Shown in pieces: positions 18,296 to 27,818 of a DNA stretch of 64,000 nucleotides (the stretch's first letter is position 1; each line of letters begins with the position of its first letter). Location: the NCBI RefSeq assembly GCF_029207565.1, contig NZ_JANCMW010000003.1:1-64000 (forward strand), in the 5' to 3' direction. Source of the DNA: Marinobacter iranensis (GTDB lineage Bacteria > Pseudomonadota > Gammaproteobacteria > Pseudomonadales > Oleiphilaceae). The position numbers and the translations under genes were made by a program. The notes beneath the pieces are model-generated. The model searched no databases. It was not told the DNA's origin and saw nothing but the letters and a program-made list of their open reading frames with translations.

Positions 18296-20616
18296 TGAAA
18301 CAGTCCTTCAAACCAGCCCCGTATCCGCCGCTCAAGGTTACCGCTGCAGGAAACCTCCACATCGGGCTCACTGCCGGTGATAAACGGCATAAGGCGTGCA
18401 TTTTCACAATGTTCGTCGGTCAGGGCGACTTCTTCGGGATTGACCCAGTGGTACTCCACGCCATCCGGCACCACCGGCGAAAATCCGTGTTGCGGAACCT
18501 GACTCATAAACCGTGACCAGACTGGTAGCGCACCAGTGGCGCCGGTCAATGAGGTGGGCCCGTTGTCGTCCCTGCCAACCCAGGTGACCGCAAGAAGGTC
18601 CCCGCTGAAACCGGCAAACCAGGAATCGCGGCCATCATCGGTGGTTCCGGTCTTGCCTGCAAGGGTCAGCTCTCTGGGTACTGTGCGGTATGCCGAGCGC
18701 CCGGTTCCCTCCTGCATGGTTTCCTGCATCACGTACTGCACCAGATGCACCGCTGCGGGGTCGGCAACCTGATCCACTTTCAAACTGTAACGGGACAGGG
18801 CCTCGCCTTCCGCATCGGTGACCTGCCGTATGGTCCTCAGCGGCGTGTTGAAGCCGGAGGTTGCCAGCCCCTGGTAGATCTGGGCAACGGTTACTGGCGT
18901 CATGGAAACGGAGCCCAGCAACATTGACGGGTACTCGGAAATCCCCCCGGTAACGCCAAAACCCTGCAGGGTGGACTTCACTGAATCGATACCCACGTCC
19001 AGCCCCACACGCACGGTAGGTAGATTATAGGAGTGGGACAGCGCCTCATGCAGCGGCACCTGGCCTCGCTCTTCTTTATCATAGTTTTGAGGCTCCCATC
19101 GGCGCCCGTCATCGAACACAAGAGAGAACCCCTTGTCCTCAACCGGCGTGATCAGGGTATAGCGGTCCGGTTGCTGCAATGCTGTCAGATAAACAAAGGG
19201 CTTGATCAGCGAACCGATGGGACGGCTCGCATCCACGGCGCGATTGAAACCGGCGTATTTGGGATCGCGACCGCCCACCAGGGCCAGCACCTCACCACTG
19301 TCACGGGAGGTCACCACCATGGCGGATTCCAGAGTGGCATCGGAACCGCCCTCCATCCGGTTGAGCATATCCCTGACGGAAAATTCCGCTGCATACTGGA
19401 TCGCCGGGTTTAGCGTGGTGAATATGCGCAGCCCTTCACTTTGCAGGTCTTCCTGCTTGTAATCCCTTGCCAGGTGGCGACGAACCAGGTCGATGTAGGC
19501 CGGGTACCGGTTTTCCGAATAGGAAGCCCGGTTCGTCACACCAAGCGGCTGTGCACGTGCCCTGGCGGCCTCTTCTTCGACAATGAGGCCGGTTTCAGCC
19601 ATCACGTCAATCACCAGGTTGCGGCGTGAAAGCGCGCGCTCGGGATGGCGGCGGGGATTATAGTAGCTCGGCCCCTTTACCAGTCCCACCAGTAACGCAA
19701 TCTGATGGGCCTCCAGATCTCGAATGGACTCCCCGAAGTAGAACTGGCTGGCCAGACCAAACCCGTGGATGGCCCGGGTTCCCGCCTGCCCTACGTAGAC
19801 CTCGTTAAGATAGGTTTCCAGTATATCGCTCTTCTCGTAATGCAGTTCCAGCAACAGTGACATCAACGCTTCGTTGCCCTTTCGCAACAACGTCTGCTCT
19901 CTCGTCAGGAAGAAGTTTTTCACCAGTTGCTGGGTCAGCGTGCTGCCGCCCTGCACTATCTCGCCGGCCCGGATATTGGCGAGCATTGCCCGGGCGATGG
20001 ACAGCGGAGCAATGCCTAAATGGTCGTGAAAATTGCGATCCTCGACCGCCAGCAATGCGTCGGTGAAGAGGTTCGGCACGTCAGCCAGTTGCACCAGCAC
20101 CCGGTCTTCCTTGTGAGCCGGATAAATGCCGCCGATCTGGGCCGGCTCCAGGCGCACAATCGGCGACGGGTCACCGGAAAGCACCCGGAAATCCTGAATC
20201 CGGTCTCCGTAAATAGTCAGGGACAGGCGCCTGCGAGGCTCTAATCCATCGGTAAACAGGAAGCCCCGGGTACTGATGATGAAATGACCGCCATTCCGCC
20301 GATAGGTGCCTGCCTGGTTACCATCACCGGCACGATAGCCAGAGAGCTCAAGCTCCCGCTGGAGCGCGCCCGAGCTGACACTGGCGCCGTCGTATAGCTC
20401 CAGCGGCCTGGCATAGACCCGCGATGGCACTTCAAAGCGGCGGCCTTCAAAACGGGAGGTCACCACGGCATCAAGGTAGACCGTCCAGCCGGCCAGCAGA
20501 ACTATGCCAACGAAAAATACACGCAGAAACAGCCGCCAGAACCAGGGCCTGCGGGTAGACTTTCCCTTGCGGGCACTTTTCTTCGGAGACTTGCGGGGAG
20601 AAGCAGATTTTTTCAT
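18292..20616 (-). CDS. mrcB: penicillin-binding protein 1B (bifunctional transglycosylase/transpeptidase)
   Basis: Class A PBP that polymerises glycan strands and cross-links them in the periplasm. A basic cytoplasmic tail (KSARKGKSTRRP) precedes one transmembrane helix (about residues 28-50) and a UB2H-like region. The GT51 domain has the catalytic glutamate in AVEDRNFHDHLGI. The transpeptidase domain has serine motif SRPIGSLIKPF (SxxK), SYNLP (SxN) and KTGTT (KTG). Start at ATG 20616 (MKKSASPRK) gives 774 residues, like the Pseudomonas protein. A TATAAT box (minus strand, near 20625) lies immediately upstream. Confidence 0.95.
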   Translation of the reverse strand: MKKSASPRKSPKKSARKGKSTRRPWFWRLFLRVFFVGIVLLAGWTVYLDAVVTSRFEGRRFEVPSRVYARPLELYDGASVSSGALQRELELSGYRAGDGNQAGTYRRNGGHFIISTRGFLFTDGLEPRRRLSLTIYGDRIQDFRVLSGDPSPIVRLEPAQIGGIYPAHKEDRVLVQLADVPNLFTDALLAVEDRNFHDHLGIAPLSIARAMLANIRAGEIVQGGSTLTQQLVKNFFLTREQTLLRKGNEALMSLLLELHYEKSDILETYLNEVYVGQAGTRAIHGFGLASQFYFGESIRDLEAHQIALLVGLVKGPSYYNPRRHPERALSRRNLVIDVMAETGLIVEEEAARARAQPLGVTNRASYSENRYPAYIDLVRRHLARDYKQEDLQSEGLRIFTTLNPAIQYAAEFSVRDMLNRMEGGSDATLESAMVVTSRDSGEVLALVGGRDPKYAGFNRAVDASRPIGSLIKPFVYLTALQQPDRYTLITPVEDKGFSLVFDDGRRWEPQNYDKEERGQVPLHEALSHSYNLPTVRVGLDVGIDSVKSTLQGFGVTGGISEYPSMLLGSVSMTPVTVAQIYQGLATSGFNTPLRTIRQVTDAEGEALSRYSLKVDQVADPAAVHLVQYVMQETMQEGTGRSAYRTVPRELTLAGKTGTTDDGRDSWFAGFSGDLLAVTWVGRDDNGPTSLTGATGALPVWSRFMSQVPQHGFSPVVPDGVEYHWVNPEEVALTDEHCENARLMPFITGSEPDVEVSCSGNLERRIRGWFEGLFQ

Positions 20617-20747
20617 GGCCGGATTATAACGAATCCGGGGCGCGGTGAGGCAGATCATCCGTGTGTTATTTCTGTAATCTGCCCGTTATGCTCGTTATGA
20701 TAGCGGCGATAGAAATCAATGAGTTCAAGGAACCCAAGGAGAGAACC

Positions 20748-22325
20748 GTGAGCGATGCAACTTCCGACAACCTGATTCTGGCACTGCAGGATCCGGCGCT
20801 GTATGACCATCCGGTGAAAGACTTTCAGGTTATCGAGACGCATATCTCCTGGGTTATCCTGACTGGCGATTTTGCCTACAAAATCAAAAAGCCCATGGAT
20901 TTTGGCTTTCTGGATTTCTCAACGTTGGAGCGGCGTCAGCGTTTTTGTGAGGAAGAACTGCGCCTGAACCGACGCCTTGCGGAGAACCTGTACCTTGAGG
21001 TGTTACCCATCACCGGTTCGGCAGATGCTCCGGAGATCGGCGGCGAGGGCGAGGCGTTCGAGTACGCCATTCGCATGCGCCAGTTCGACCAGAACGAACT
21101 GTTCGATGTACGACAGGAAAACAGCAAACTGACGCCGGAACTTCTCACCAGCCTGGCCCATCAGGCGGCGGATTTCCATGAAAAGCAGCCACCTGTCACC
21201 CCGGGCAAACCCCTTGGAACACCGGACGCGGTGCAGGCGGCCATGCAGGAAAACTTCGACCAGATTCGGCCCATGCTCGACGACGAGGCGCTGCTGCTGC
21301 AACTGGACAACCTGGAGCAGTGGACCCGCACCACCTTCGAACGACAGTCTGCACTGATTGCACAGCGTTACGAGGGCGGTTTTGTCCGCGAGTGTCATGG
21401 CGACCTGCACCTGGCGAACATCACGGTCTACGAGGGCGAAGTCACGGTGTTCGACTGCATTGAATTCAGTGAGCCCTTCCGCTGGATCGACGTTATCAAT
21501 GACCTGGCCTTCCTGCTGATGGACCTGGAGTCCCGCCGCGAACCGGAACTGGCCAACCTGGTACTGAACACCTACCTGGAATACCGGGGCGACTTTGAGG
21601 CCCTGCCGCTGTTGCCGCTGTATAAGGCCTACCGCGCCATGGTGCGTGCCAAGATTACCCTGTTCACCATGGGCAATCCGTCGCTGACCGACGCAGACCG
21701 TGAAGGCCTGATGCAGCGCTATCGCGACTACGTGCAACTGGCTGAAGACTACAGCGCCATCCCCAACCCCTACCTGTTGGCCACCACAGGGCTGTCCGCC
21801 AGTGGCAAATCCTGTGTCAGCGCCTCCATGGCTGCGGAACTGGGGCTGATCCGGCTGCGCTCGGACGTTGAGCGCAAGCGGCTTTTCGGCCTGGGCCCGT
21901 TGGACCAGAGCAAGTCGGCAACCGGTGAAAAGTTGTACACCAAGGACGCCAACCAGCGCACCTATCAGCGCCTGGCGGAACTCGCTGGCGAGTTGCTGAC
22001 CAGCGGCATGCCAGTCATTGTCGACGCAGCCTGCCTGAAACAGGCAGAACGCGAGTTACTGACAGACGTTGCCGAGAGCCGAGGGATGCCGTTTGCACTG
22101 ATTCACTGCGAGGCACCACTGGAAAGTCGCAAGGAATGGATTCGCAAACGCTCGGGCGATGCCTCCGAGGCCACCGAGGAATTATTGGAAGAGCAGGAAA
22201 CCTGGTTTGAGCCCCTCACCACCGAGGAAAAAGCTCACACCGTTCATCTGCATACCGACCAGGAACACGTGGCCGAAGCCGTCGCCGACCGCATCCGCCA
22301 GCATTTCGGCCTGCCCGACTCCTGA
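20748..22325 (+). CDS. bifunctional aminoglycoside phosphotransferase-like / AAA kinase protein
   Basis: 525-residue fusion. The N-terminal APH-like half (about residues 1-330) includes the conserved ECHGDLHLANIT catalytic loop and FDCIEF metal-binding aspartate. The C-terminal P-loop kinase half (about 335-520) has Walker A GLSASGKS, then RSDVERKRLFG and a VIVDAACLK Walker B-like stretch. This is a widespread conserved fusion of unknown substrate. The start is a GTG at 20748 (MSDATSDN) preceded by AAGGAG. Divergent from mrcB. Confidence 0.8.
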   Translation: MSDATSDNLILALQDPALYDHPVKDFQVIETHISWVILTGDFAYKIKKPMDFGFLDFSTLERRQRFCEEELRLNRRLAENLYLEVLPITGSADAPEIGGEGEAFEYAIRMRQFDQNELFDVRQENSKLTPELLTSLAHQAADFHEKQPPVTPGKPLGTPDAVQAAMQENFDQIRPMLDDEALLLQLDNLEQWTRTTFERQSALIAQRYEGGFVRECHGDLHLANITVYEGEVTVFDCIEFSEPFRWIDVINDLAFLLMDLESRREPELANLVLNTYLEYRGDFEALPLLPLYKAYRAMVRAKITLFTMGNPSLTDADREGLMQRYRDYVQLAEDYSAIPNPYLLATTGLSASGKSCVSASMAAELGLIRLRSDVERKRLFGLGPLDQSKSATGEKLYTKDANQRTYQRLAELAGELLTSGMPVIVDAACLKQAERELLTDVAESRGMPFALIHCEAPLESRKEWIRKRSGDASEATEELLEEQETWFEPLTTEEKAHTVHLHTDQEHVAEAVADRIRQHFGLPDS

Positions 22326-22364
22326 TTGAGCCCCAAAGGGCGGAGGGCGCCTTCGCATTAGCGG

Positions 22365-23093
22365 TCAGGCTTCCAGAATAACCGGCACGGCTTCTGCCAG
22401 CGAGATATCTCCATCCGGCCCTTCCGGGCCGGACAGTGCCGCCCGGTAGGCCAGCAACTCAACCCCCGCCGCCGCCGCCTCACGCAGCAGCTCGCCATAG
22501 GCGCTGTCGATATGGTCAGCCGGCCGAACGCTCTCGATGCCCGTGTGATTGACCACAAACAGCAAAACCGCACGATCGCCAGCCCTCGCCTGGGCCATCA
22601 ATTCCCGCAAGTGCTTCTGGCCCCGGGTGGTCACGGCATCCGGAAAGTAACCCAAGCCGCTCTCACACAAGGTGACGTTTTTCACTTCGACCCAGGCATC
22701 GGCAAGGCTGCTGTGGCCAGACAGGTGCAGGTCAATCCGGCTTTTTTCCGCGCCGTACCGCACTTCCGCCCTGCAGGTACCATAGCCCGCCAACTCCGGG
22801 ATACCGCCCAGTTCAATGGTTTCACGGGCCTGGGCGTTCGGCCGCGAGGTATTGATGCAGGCCACCTCCCCCGGCGCCGTTTCAACCAACTCCCAGGTGT
22901 ATTTCAGTTTGCGCTTCGGATTATCACTGGTACTCAGCCAGACCCGAGCATCCGCCGGCTGGCACCCCAGCATGGAGCCGGTGTTCGGGCAATGGGCAAC
23001 TACCTCACTGCCGTCCGATAACAGAATATCGGCCAAGAACCGCTTATAGCGCCGTATCAGACGGCCTTCGATCAGTGGTGCGGGCAACTTCAT
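22365..23093 (-). CDS. sfsA: SfsA (sugar fermentation stimulation) family protein
   Basis: 242 residues. Family marks: the N-terminal [17 protein letters not shown], then the [10 protein letters not shown] segment, and the nuclease-like core with [32 protein letters not shown]. It looks like a PD-(D/E)xK-fold DNA-binding protein whose exact role is unsettled. Start at ATG 23093 ([10 protein letters not shown]), with GGAG seven bases upstream. Divergent from dksA, a conserved neighbourhood in gammaproteobacteria. Confidence 0.9.
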   Translation of the reverse strand: MKLPAPLIEGRLIRRYKRFLADILLSDGSEVVAHCPNTGSMLGCQPADARVWLSTSDNPKRKLKYTWELVETAPGEVACINTSRPNAQARETIELGGIPELAGYGTCRAEVRYGAEKSRIDLHLSGHSSLADAWVEVKNVTLCESGLGYFPDAVTTRGQKHLRELMAQARAGDRAVLLFVVNHTGIESVRPADHIDSAYGELLREAAAAGVELLAYRAALSGPEGPDGDISLAEAVPVILEA

Positions 23094-23268
23094 TTTGGTC
23101 TCCATGCAAAAGTAGGCATCACAAGGCTGGCACCCCTGTGACTAATCTGCTATTTTCCGCAAATTCCCGTTTCAGGACGAATGCTTTTTCCAGGGTACAA
23201 CCGGCCGGTATTCGCTGGCCGCCGGAAATAAAGCGTTCTTGCGAAGTACAAACATGAGGCCGGGTTCA

Positions 23269-23709
23269 ATGGCAACGACTGCAGAACAACCACGCGAACG
23301 TTTTACCAACTTCACCCCTTATGAAATGAAGAAGGGTGAAGATTACATGAGTGCTGAGATGCTGGAGCACTTCAAGAATCTGCTGCTGCAGTGGAAGCAG
23401 GAGCTGATGGAAGAAGTGGACCGCACAATGCACCACATGCAGGAAGACGCGGCAAATTACGCGGATCCCAGCGACCGTGCAACCCAGGAAGAGGAATTCA
23501 GCCTGGAACTGCGCACCCGTGACCGCGAGCGCAAGCTGATCAAGAAGATTGACCAGACCATCGACCGCATCGACAAGGACGACTACGGGTTCTGCGACCA
23601 GTGTGGCGTTGAAATCGGCATCCGCCGCCTTGAAGCACGCCCGACCGCAACACTGTGCATCGACTGCAAGACCCTCGCAGAAATCCGCGAGCGCCAGACT
23701 GGCATCTGA
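23269..23709 (+). CDS. dksA: RNA polymerase-binding transcription factor DksA
   Basis: Binds the RNA polymerase secondary channel and with ppGpp adjusts rRNA and amino-acid promoter activity. The coiled-coil tip aspartates are in YADPSDRATQEEE (about residues 65-78). The zinc finger has C-x2-C ... C-x2-C as FCDQCG and LCIDCK. 146 residues from ATG 23269 (MATTAEQP), with GAGG upstream. Followed by gluQ, as in many gammaproteobacteria. Confidence 0.95.
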   Translation: MATTAEQPRERFTNFTPYEMKKGEDYMSAEMLEHFKNLLLQWKQELMEEVDRTMHHMQEDAANYADPSDRATQEEEFSLELRTRDRERKLIKKIDQTIDRIDKDDYGFCDQCGVEIGIRRLEARPTATLCIDCKTLAEIRERQTGI

Positions 23710-23762
23710 TCTCACGCCTCTGAGTGTGTCGGCTCCTCAACCGGGGCCGGCATCCGTCTGCC

Positions 23763-24635
23763 ATGACTGATTCCCACTATCGCGGCCGGTTTGCACCGTC
23801 CCCGACCGGGCCACTCCATTTCGGCTCGCTGGTCGCCGCCGTTGCCAGTTACCTGGAAGCCCGCAGCCGCGGTGGCACCTGGCTGGTGCGGATTGAGGAC
23901 CTTGACCCCCTGAGGGAATCCCCGGAAGCCACCCAGCGAATACTGGCAAGCCTTGATGCCCACGGCCTGCGCTCCGACGAGCCGGTTCGCTTCCAGTCTG
24001 AACACCACGCCCACTACCACACACTGATCGACCAGCTGCTGGACCAGGGCCTGGCCTACCGCTGCACCTGTTCACGCAAACAACTTCGGGAACATGATGG
24101 CCGGCACCCACAACACTGCCGTGAAGGCCACACCAGGCTCGGGGACCAGCCGTTCGCTGTCCGTTTTCTTCTTCGGGACGAACAAAGCGAATGGCATGAC
24201 CAGTTACTGGGCCCACAGATGCAACAGGTACGCGCCGAACTGGACGATCCGGTTATCCTGCGCAAGGAAGGTTTTTATGCTTACCAACTGGCGGTGGTGG
24301 CCGATGACATAGACCAGGGGATCACCCATGTGGTCCGGGGCTCTGACCTGCTGGACATGACGGCGCAGCAACAGCAGATCTACCGTGCCCTGGGAGCCAA
24401 CCCGCCACACTGGATGCATATTCCGGTCGTCCTCAATGACGCCGGCCAGAAGCTCAGCAAGCAGAACCACGCCCCGGCACTGGACGACAGGATTGCAGAA
24501 GACAACCTGAAACAGGCCCTGGCGGCCCTTGGCCAGAACCAACGTTTGTTGGCAGGAGCATCAGACATCGGTACCCTGCTCGACCGGGCAGCAGCCAACT
24601 GGGCACCGGAGCGGATTCACCTGACAGCCCGGTGA
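23763..24635 (+). CDS. gluQ: glutamyl-Q tRNA(Asp) synthetase
   Basis: Truncated GluRS-like enzyme that attaches glutamate to queuosine at the wobble position of tRNA-Asp. The N-terminal RGRFAPSPTGPLHFGSL carries the HIGH-like HFGS motif, LVRIEDLD binds glutamate, and the KLSKQN (KMSKS-like) loop is present. It has zinc-site cysteines (CTCSRKQL, then CREG) and lacks an anticodon-binding domain, which distinguishes it from GltX. 290 residues from ATG 23763. Confidence 0.94.
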   Translation: MTDSHYRGRFAPSPTGPLHFGSLVAAVASYLEARSRGGTWLVRIEDLDPLRESPEATQRILASLDAHGLRSDEPVRFQSEHHAHYHTLIDQLLDQGLAYRCTCSRKQLREHDGRHPQHCREGHTRLGDQPFAVRFLLRDEQSEWHDQLLGPQMQQVRAELDDPVILRKEGFYAYQLAVVADDIDQGITHVVRGSDLLDMTAQQQQIYRALGANPPHWMHIPVVLNDAGQKLSKQNHAPALDDRIAEDNLKQALAALGQNQRLLAGASDIGTLLDRAAANWAPERIHLTAR

Positions 24636-24684
24636 ACGACGTGTTATAAACCTTCCACAAACGACAGTGCGGATATCATGCCTG

Positions 24685-24861
24685 ATGTATATCTACCGTC
24701 TGGTCTTCCTTCTGGTTCTGGCCATCTACATATTCTCGCCCAACATTCTTGACTGGTGGACGTCACCGGGGAATGCCTGGTACAGCCCCTATGTTATCTG
24801 GGCCGGCCTGATTGCCATTGGCTTCTGGCTGGAATGGCGACGGGACCCCAATGAGTTTTAG
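24685..24861 (+). CDS. cbrX: small membrane protein overlapping cbrA (CbrX-like)
   Basis: About 58 residues with two hydrophobic segments (YRLVFLLVLAIYIFSP and PYVIWAGLIAIGFWL) and a charged C-terminus (EWRRDPNEF). Its last 11 bases overlap the start of the histidine kinase gene. In Pseudomonas a small orf called cbrX occupies the same place before cbrA; the assignment here rests on position and size. The start could also be GTG 24667. Confidence 0.6.
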   Translation: MYIYRLVFLLVLAIYIFSPNILDWWTSPGNAWYSPYVIWAGLIAIGFWLEWRRDPNEF

Positions 24862-27811
24862 TGCACCCGGCCTGTTACTGGCCAGCCTGCTGTACCTGAT
24901 CCTGCTGTTCGGCATCGCCTGGATCACCGAAAAGGGCGCGCTGCCCCGCAGTTGGGTCAGGCATCCGCTGGTCTACACCCTGAGCCTCGGCGTGTACGCT
25001 GGTATCTGGGCAGTCTATGCCGCAGTGGGTATGGCCGCAGAATCCGGCTTTGGCTTCCTGGCCTACTATCTGGGCATCAGTGGCGCCTTCCTGCTGGCAC
25101 CGGTATTGCTCAACCCGGTCATGAGGATTGGCCGGGCCTACCAGCTCACCTCCCTGGCCGACCTGTTTGCCTACCGGTATCGAAGCCAGTGGGCGGGCAC
25201 CCTGGTCACCATTTGTTCCGGTACCGCCATCCTGGCCCTGCTGAGCATGCAGATCCAGGCGGTATCAACGTCCGCCAGCCTGTTGGCACCCGACACATCA
25301 CCCCGGCTGATCAGCGTGCTGTTCAGCATCATCGTGGTGCTGTTCGCCATGCTGTTCGGGACACGGCGCAGCCAGGGTTCGGAGAACCACCAGGGCCTGG
25401 TGCTGGCCATCGCCTTCGACTCCCTGGTCAAGCTGTTCTCCCTGCTGACCCTGGGCGGAGTGATCCTGTTCAGCGTGTTCGGTGGCATGGCAGGGCTGGA
25501 AACCTGGCTGGCAGACCAGAGCACGCCGGTCAGTACCATGACCATGAGCATCGATGACGGCAGTTGGCGGGCGCTGATGCTGATGTCGTTCGCTGGCGCC
25601 CTGGTGCTTCCCCACATGTACCACATGACTTTCAGCGAAAACCCGTCACCCAAGGCCCTGGCCAAAGCCAGCTGGGGCCTGCCTCTGTACCTGCTGCTGC
25701 TTGGCCTGCCAATTCCGCTGATTCTCTGGGGCGGCCAGGCGTTGACTGCCACCACAGGCCCGGATTTCTACGCCATCGGCACCGCCCAGGCCCTGGGCAG
25801 CCCGGCACTGACACTGATGATGTACATTGCCGGCCTGTCTGCCGCCAGCGGCCTGATGATCGTCAGCACCCTGGCCCTGGCGGGCATGGTATTGAACCAC
25901 GCCGTACTTCCACTGCGGACGCCAAAAGACCACGGCGACATCTATCATTGGCTGAAATGGGTCAAGCGTCTGCTTATTGCCGCGATCATTTTTGCCGCGC
26001 TGCTGTTCCACGAAACCCTGGGCAAGAACCTGGACCTGTCGATCCTCGGCGCCATTTCACTGTCGGGTATGCTTCAGTTACTGCCGGGCGCCCTTGGGGT
26101 TATCTACTGGCCGGAAGGTAATCGTCGCGGCCTGATTGCCGGGCTGATCTCAGGCCTGGTGATCTGGGTGGTCACGCTGGTGCTGCCCTTCTCCCATACC
26201 GCCAACCTGCTGGATTTCATCGGGGCACCCCTGGTACCCGATTACAGCAACTGGCACATCTTCACCTTCGTCAGCCTCACGGTTAACGTGACCATCTTTA
26301 CACTGATATCGGTACTGAGCAGCAGCACTGCCGAGGAAATCGGCGCGGCCCAGGCCTGCTCCCTGGGTGCGCTTTCCCGCCCCCAACGCAGAGAACTGCT
26401 GGCAACGTCGTCTGCCGATTTTATCCGCCAACTCGCCGTGCCGTTAGGGTTCGGTGTTGCACGACGGGAAGTGGAAAAGGCCCTCACCCAACTCAAGCTA
26501 CCCAACGTGGAATATCGGCCTTACCAACTCCGGCGCCTGCGAGACCGCGTGGAGGTGAACCTTTCCGGGCTGCTGGGCCCCGCGGTTGCCCGCGACCTGG
26601 TCAAACGGCACCTTGGCTACAAGCCCATGGCCAGTGGCGGCACCGCCCAGGATATCCGTTATGTCGAACGGGCACTGGGGGACTACCAGAACCGCCTGAC
26701 CGGGCTGGCGGGGGAACTGGACAACCTGCGCCGCCATTATCGGCAGACCCTGCAGAACCTGCCCATCCCCGCCTGCTCGGTGGGTGATGATGGCGAGATA
26801 CTGATGTGGAACAACGCCATGGAGGAACTTACCGGCATTACCGCTGATGATGTGGTGGGTGCCCGGCTGATGGCTTTACCGGAGCACTGGCACCTGCTGC
26901 TGGATGATTTCAATATTGGCGAAGATCTTCACCGCTACAAGCACCGCCTCGACCTGAAGGGCCGGCCCCACTGGCTTAACCTGCACAAGGCGACGCTCAG
27001 CGGCCCCGACCACACCGAGGGCGGCAGCATTATCCTGGTGGAAGACCAGACCGAAACCCGCCTGCTGGAAGACGAACTGATGCACAGCGAGCGCCTGGCC
27101 TCCGTGGGCCGGCTGGCTGCCGGCGTAGCCCATGAGATCGGTAACCCGGTTACCGGCATTTCCTCTCTGGCGCAGAACCTGAAGCTGGAAACCGACGACC
27201 CGGACATCCTGTCCACCGCTGACCAGATCCAGCAACAGACACGGCGCATTTCCACCATCCTGCAGTCGCTGATGAATTTTGCCCGTACCGGCAACCATGC
27301 CCACGCCAATCGTTACGAGCCAGTGGACATACGCCGCTGCGTGGACGAATCCATCAATCTGCTGTCCCTCAGTGACAAAGGTATGGGTATTCATTACCGC
27401 AACGACTGCCCGGACGGCCTGCTGATCCTGGGGGATGAACAGCGGCTGGTACAGGTGTTTATCAACCTGCTGGCCAATGCCCGCGACGCCTCCCCCATTG
27501 GTGGAGAAGTCCGTATCAGTGGAAACCGTGACGGCTACTCCGCTATTATCGAGGTCACCGACGAAGGTTCCGGCATCCCGAAAGAACAGCTGGACCATAT
27601 TTTCGAGCCTTTTTACACCACCAAGGCCCCCAACAAGGGAACCGGCCTGGGATTATCGCTGGTGTACAGCATCATTGAAGAGCACTACGGCAACATTCAG
27701 GTGGACAGTCCGGCTGATGCCGGCTCCGGCCGCGGAACCCGCGTGCGTATGAGGTTGCCGGCCTACGAGCCGGACACCGGAAACACCATCAGCCAGAACG
27801 AAGGGTCGTAA
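24851..27811 (+). CDS. cbrA: CbrA sensor histidine kinase with SLC5 symporter domain
   Basis: 986-residue sensor kinase matching CbrA in architecture and length. An N-terminal sodium/solute-symporter-like domain (about residues 1-500, roughly 13 hydrophobic helices) is followed by a linker/STAC-like region, a PAS domain (about 640-750: LQNLPIPACSVGDDGEILMWNNAMEELTG) and a HisKA domain with the phospho-histidine in VAHEIGNP. The HATPase domain contains NLLANARDAS, DEGSGIP and GTGLGLSLVYS. CbrA/CbrB senses carbon/nitrogen balance and drives catabolite-repression sRNAs. ATG 24851 overlaps cbrX; cbrB starts seven bases after the stop. Confidence 0.93.
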   Translation: MSFSAPGLLLASLLYLILLFGIAWITEKGALPRSWVRHPLVYTLSLGVYAGIWAVYAAVGMAAESGFGFLAYYLGISGAFLLAPVLLNPVMRIGRAYQLTSLADLFAYRYRSQWAGTLVTICSGTAILALLSMQIQAVSTSASLLAPDTSPRLISVLFSIIVVLFAMLFGTRRSQGSENHQGLVLAIAFDSLVKLFSLLTLGGVILFSVFGGMAGLETWLADQSTPVSTMTMSIDDGSWRALMLMSFAGALVLPHMYHMTFSENPSPKALAKASWGLPLYLLLLGLPIPLILWGGQALTATTGPDFYAIGTAQALGSPALTLMMYIAGLSAASGLMIVSTLALAGMVLNHAVLPLRTPKDHGDIYHWLKWVKRLLIAAIIFAALLFHETLGKNLDLSILGAISLSGMLQLLPGALGVIYWPEGNRRGLIAGLISGLVIWVVTLVLPFSHTANLLDFIGAPLVPDYSNWHIFTFVSLTVNVTIFTLISVLSSSTAEEIGAAQACSLGALSRPQRRELLATSSADFIRQLAVPLGFGVARREVEKALTQLKLPNVEYRPYQLRRLRDRVEVNLSGLLGPAVARDLVKRHLGYKPMASGGTAQDIRYVERALGDYQNRLTGLAGELDNLRRHYRQTLQNLPIPACSVGDDGEILMWNNAMEELTGITADDVVGARLMALPEHWHLLLDDFNIGEDLHRYKHRLDLKGRPHWLNLHKATLSGPDHTEGGSIILVEDQTETRLLEDELMHSERLASVGRLAAGVAHEIGNPVTGISSLAQNLKLETDDPDILSTADQIQQQTRRISTILQSLMNFARTGNHAHANRYEPVDIRRCVDESINLLSLSDKGMGIHYRNDCPDGLLILGDEQRLVQVFINLLANARDASPIGGEVRISGNRDGYSAIIEVTDEGSGIPKEQLDHIFEPFYTTKAPNKGTGLGLSLVYSIIEEHYGNIQVDSPADAGSGRGTRVRMRLPAYEPDTGNTISQNEGS

Positions 27812-27818
27812 AACTGTT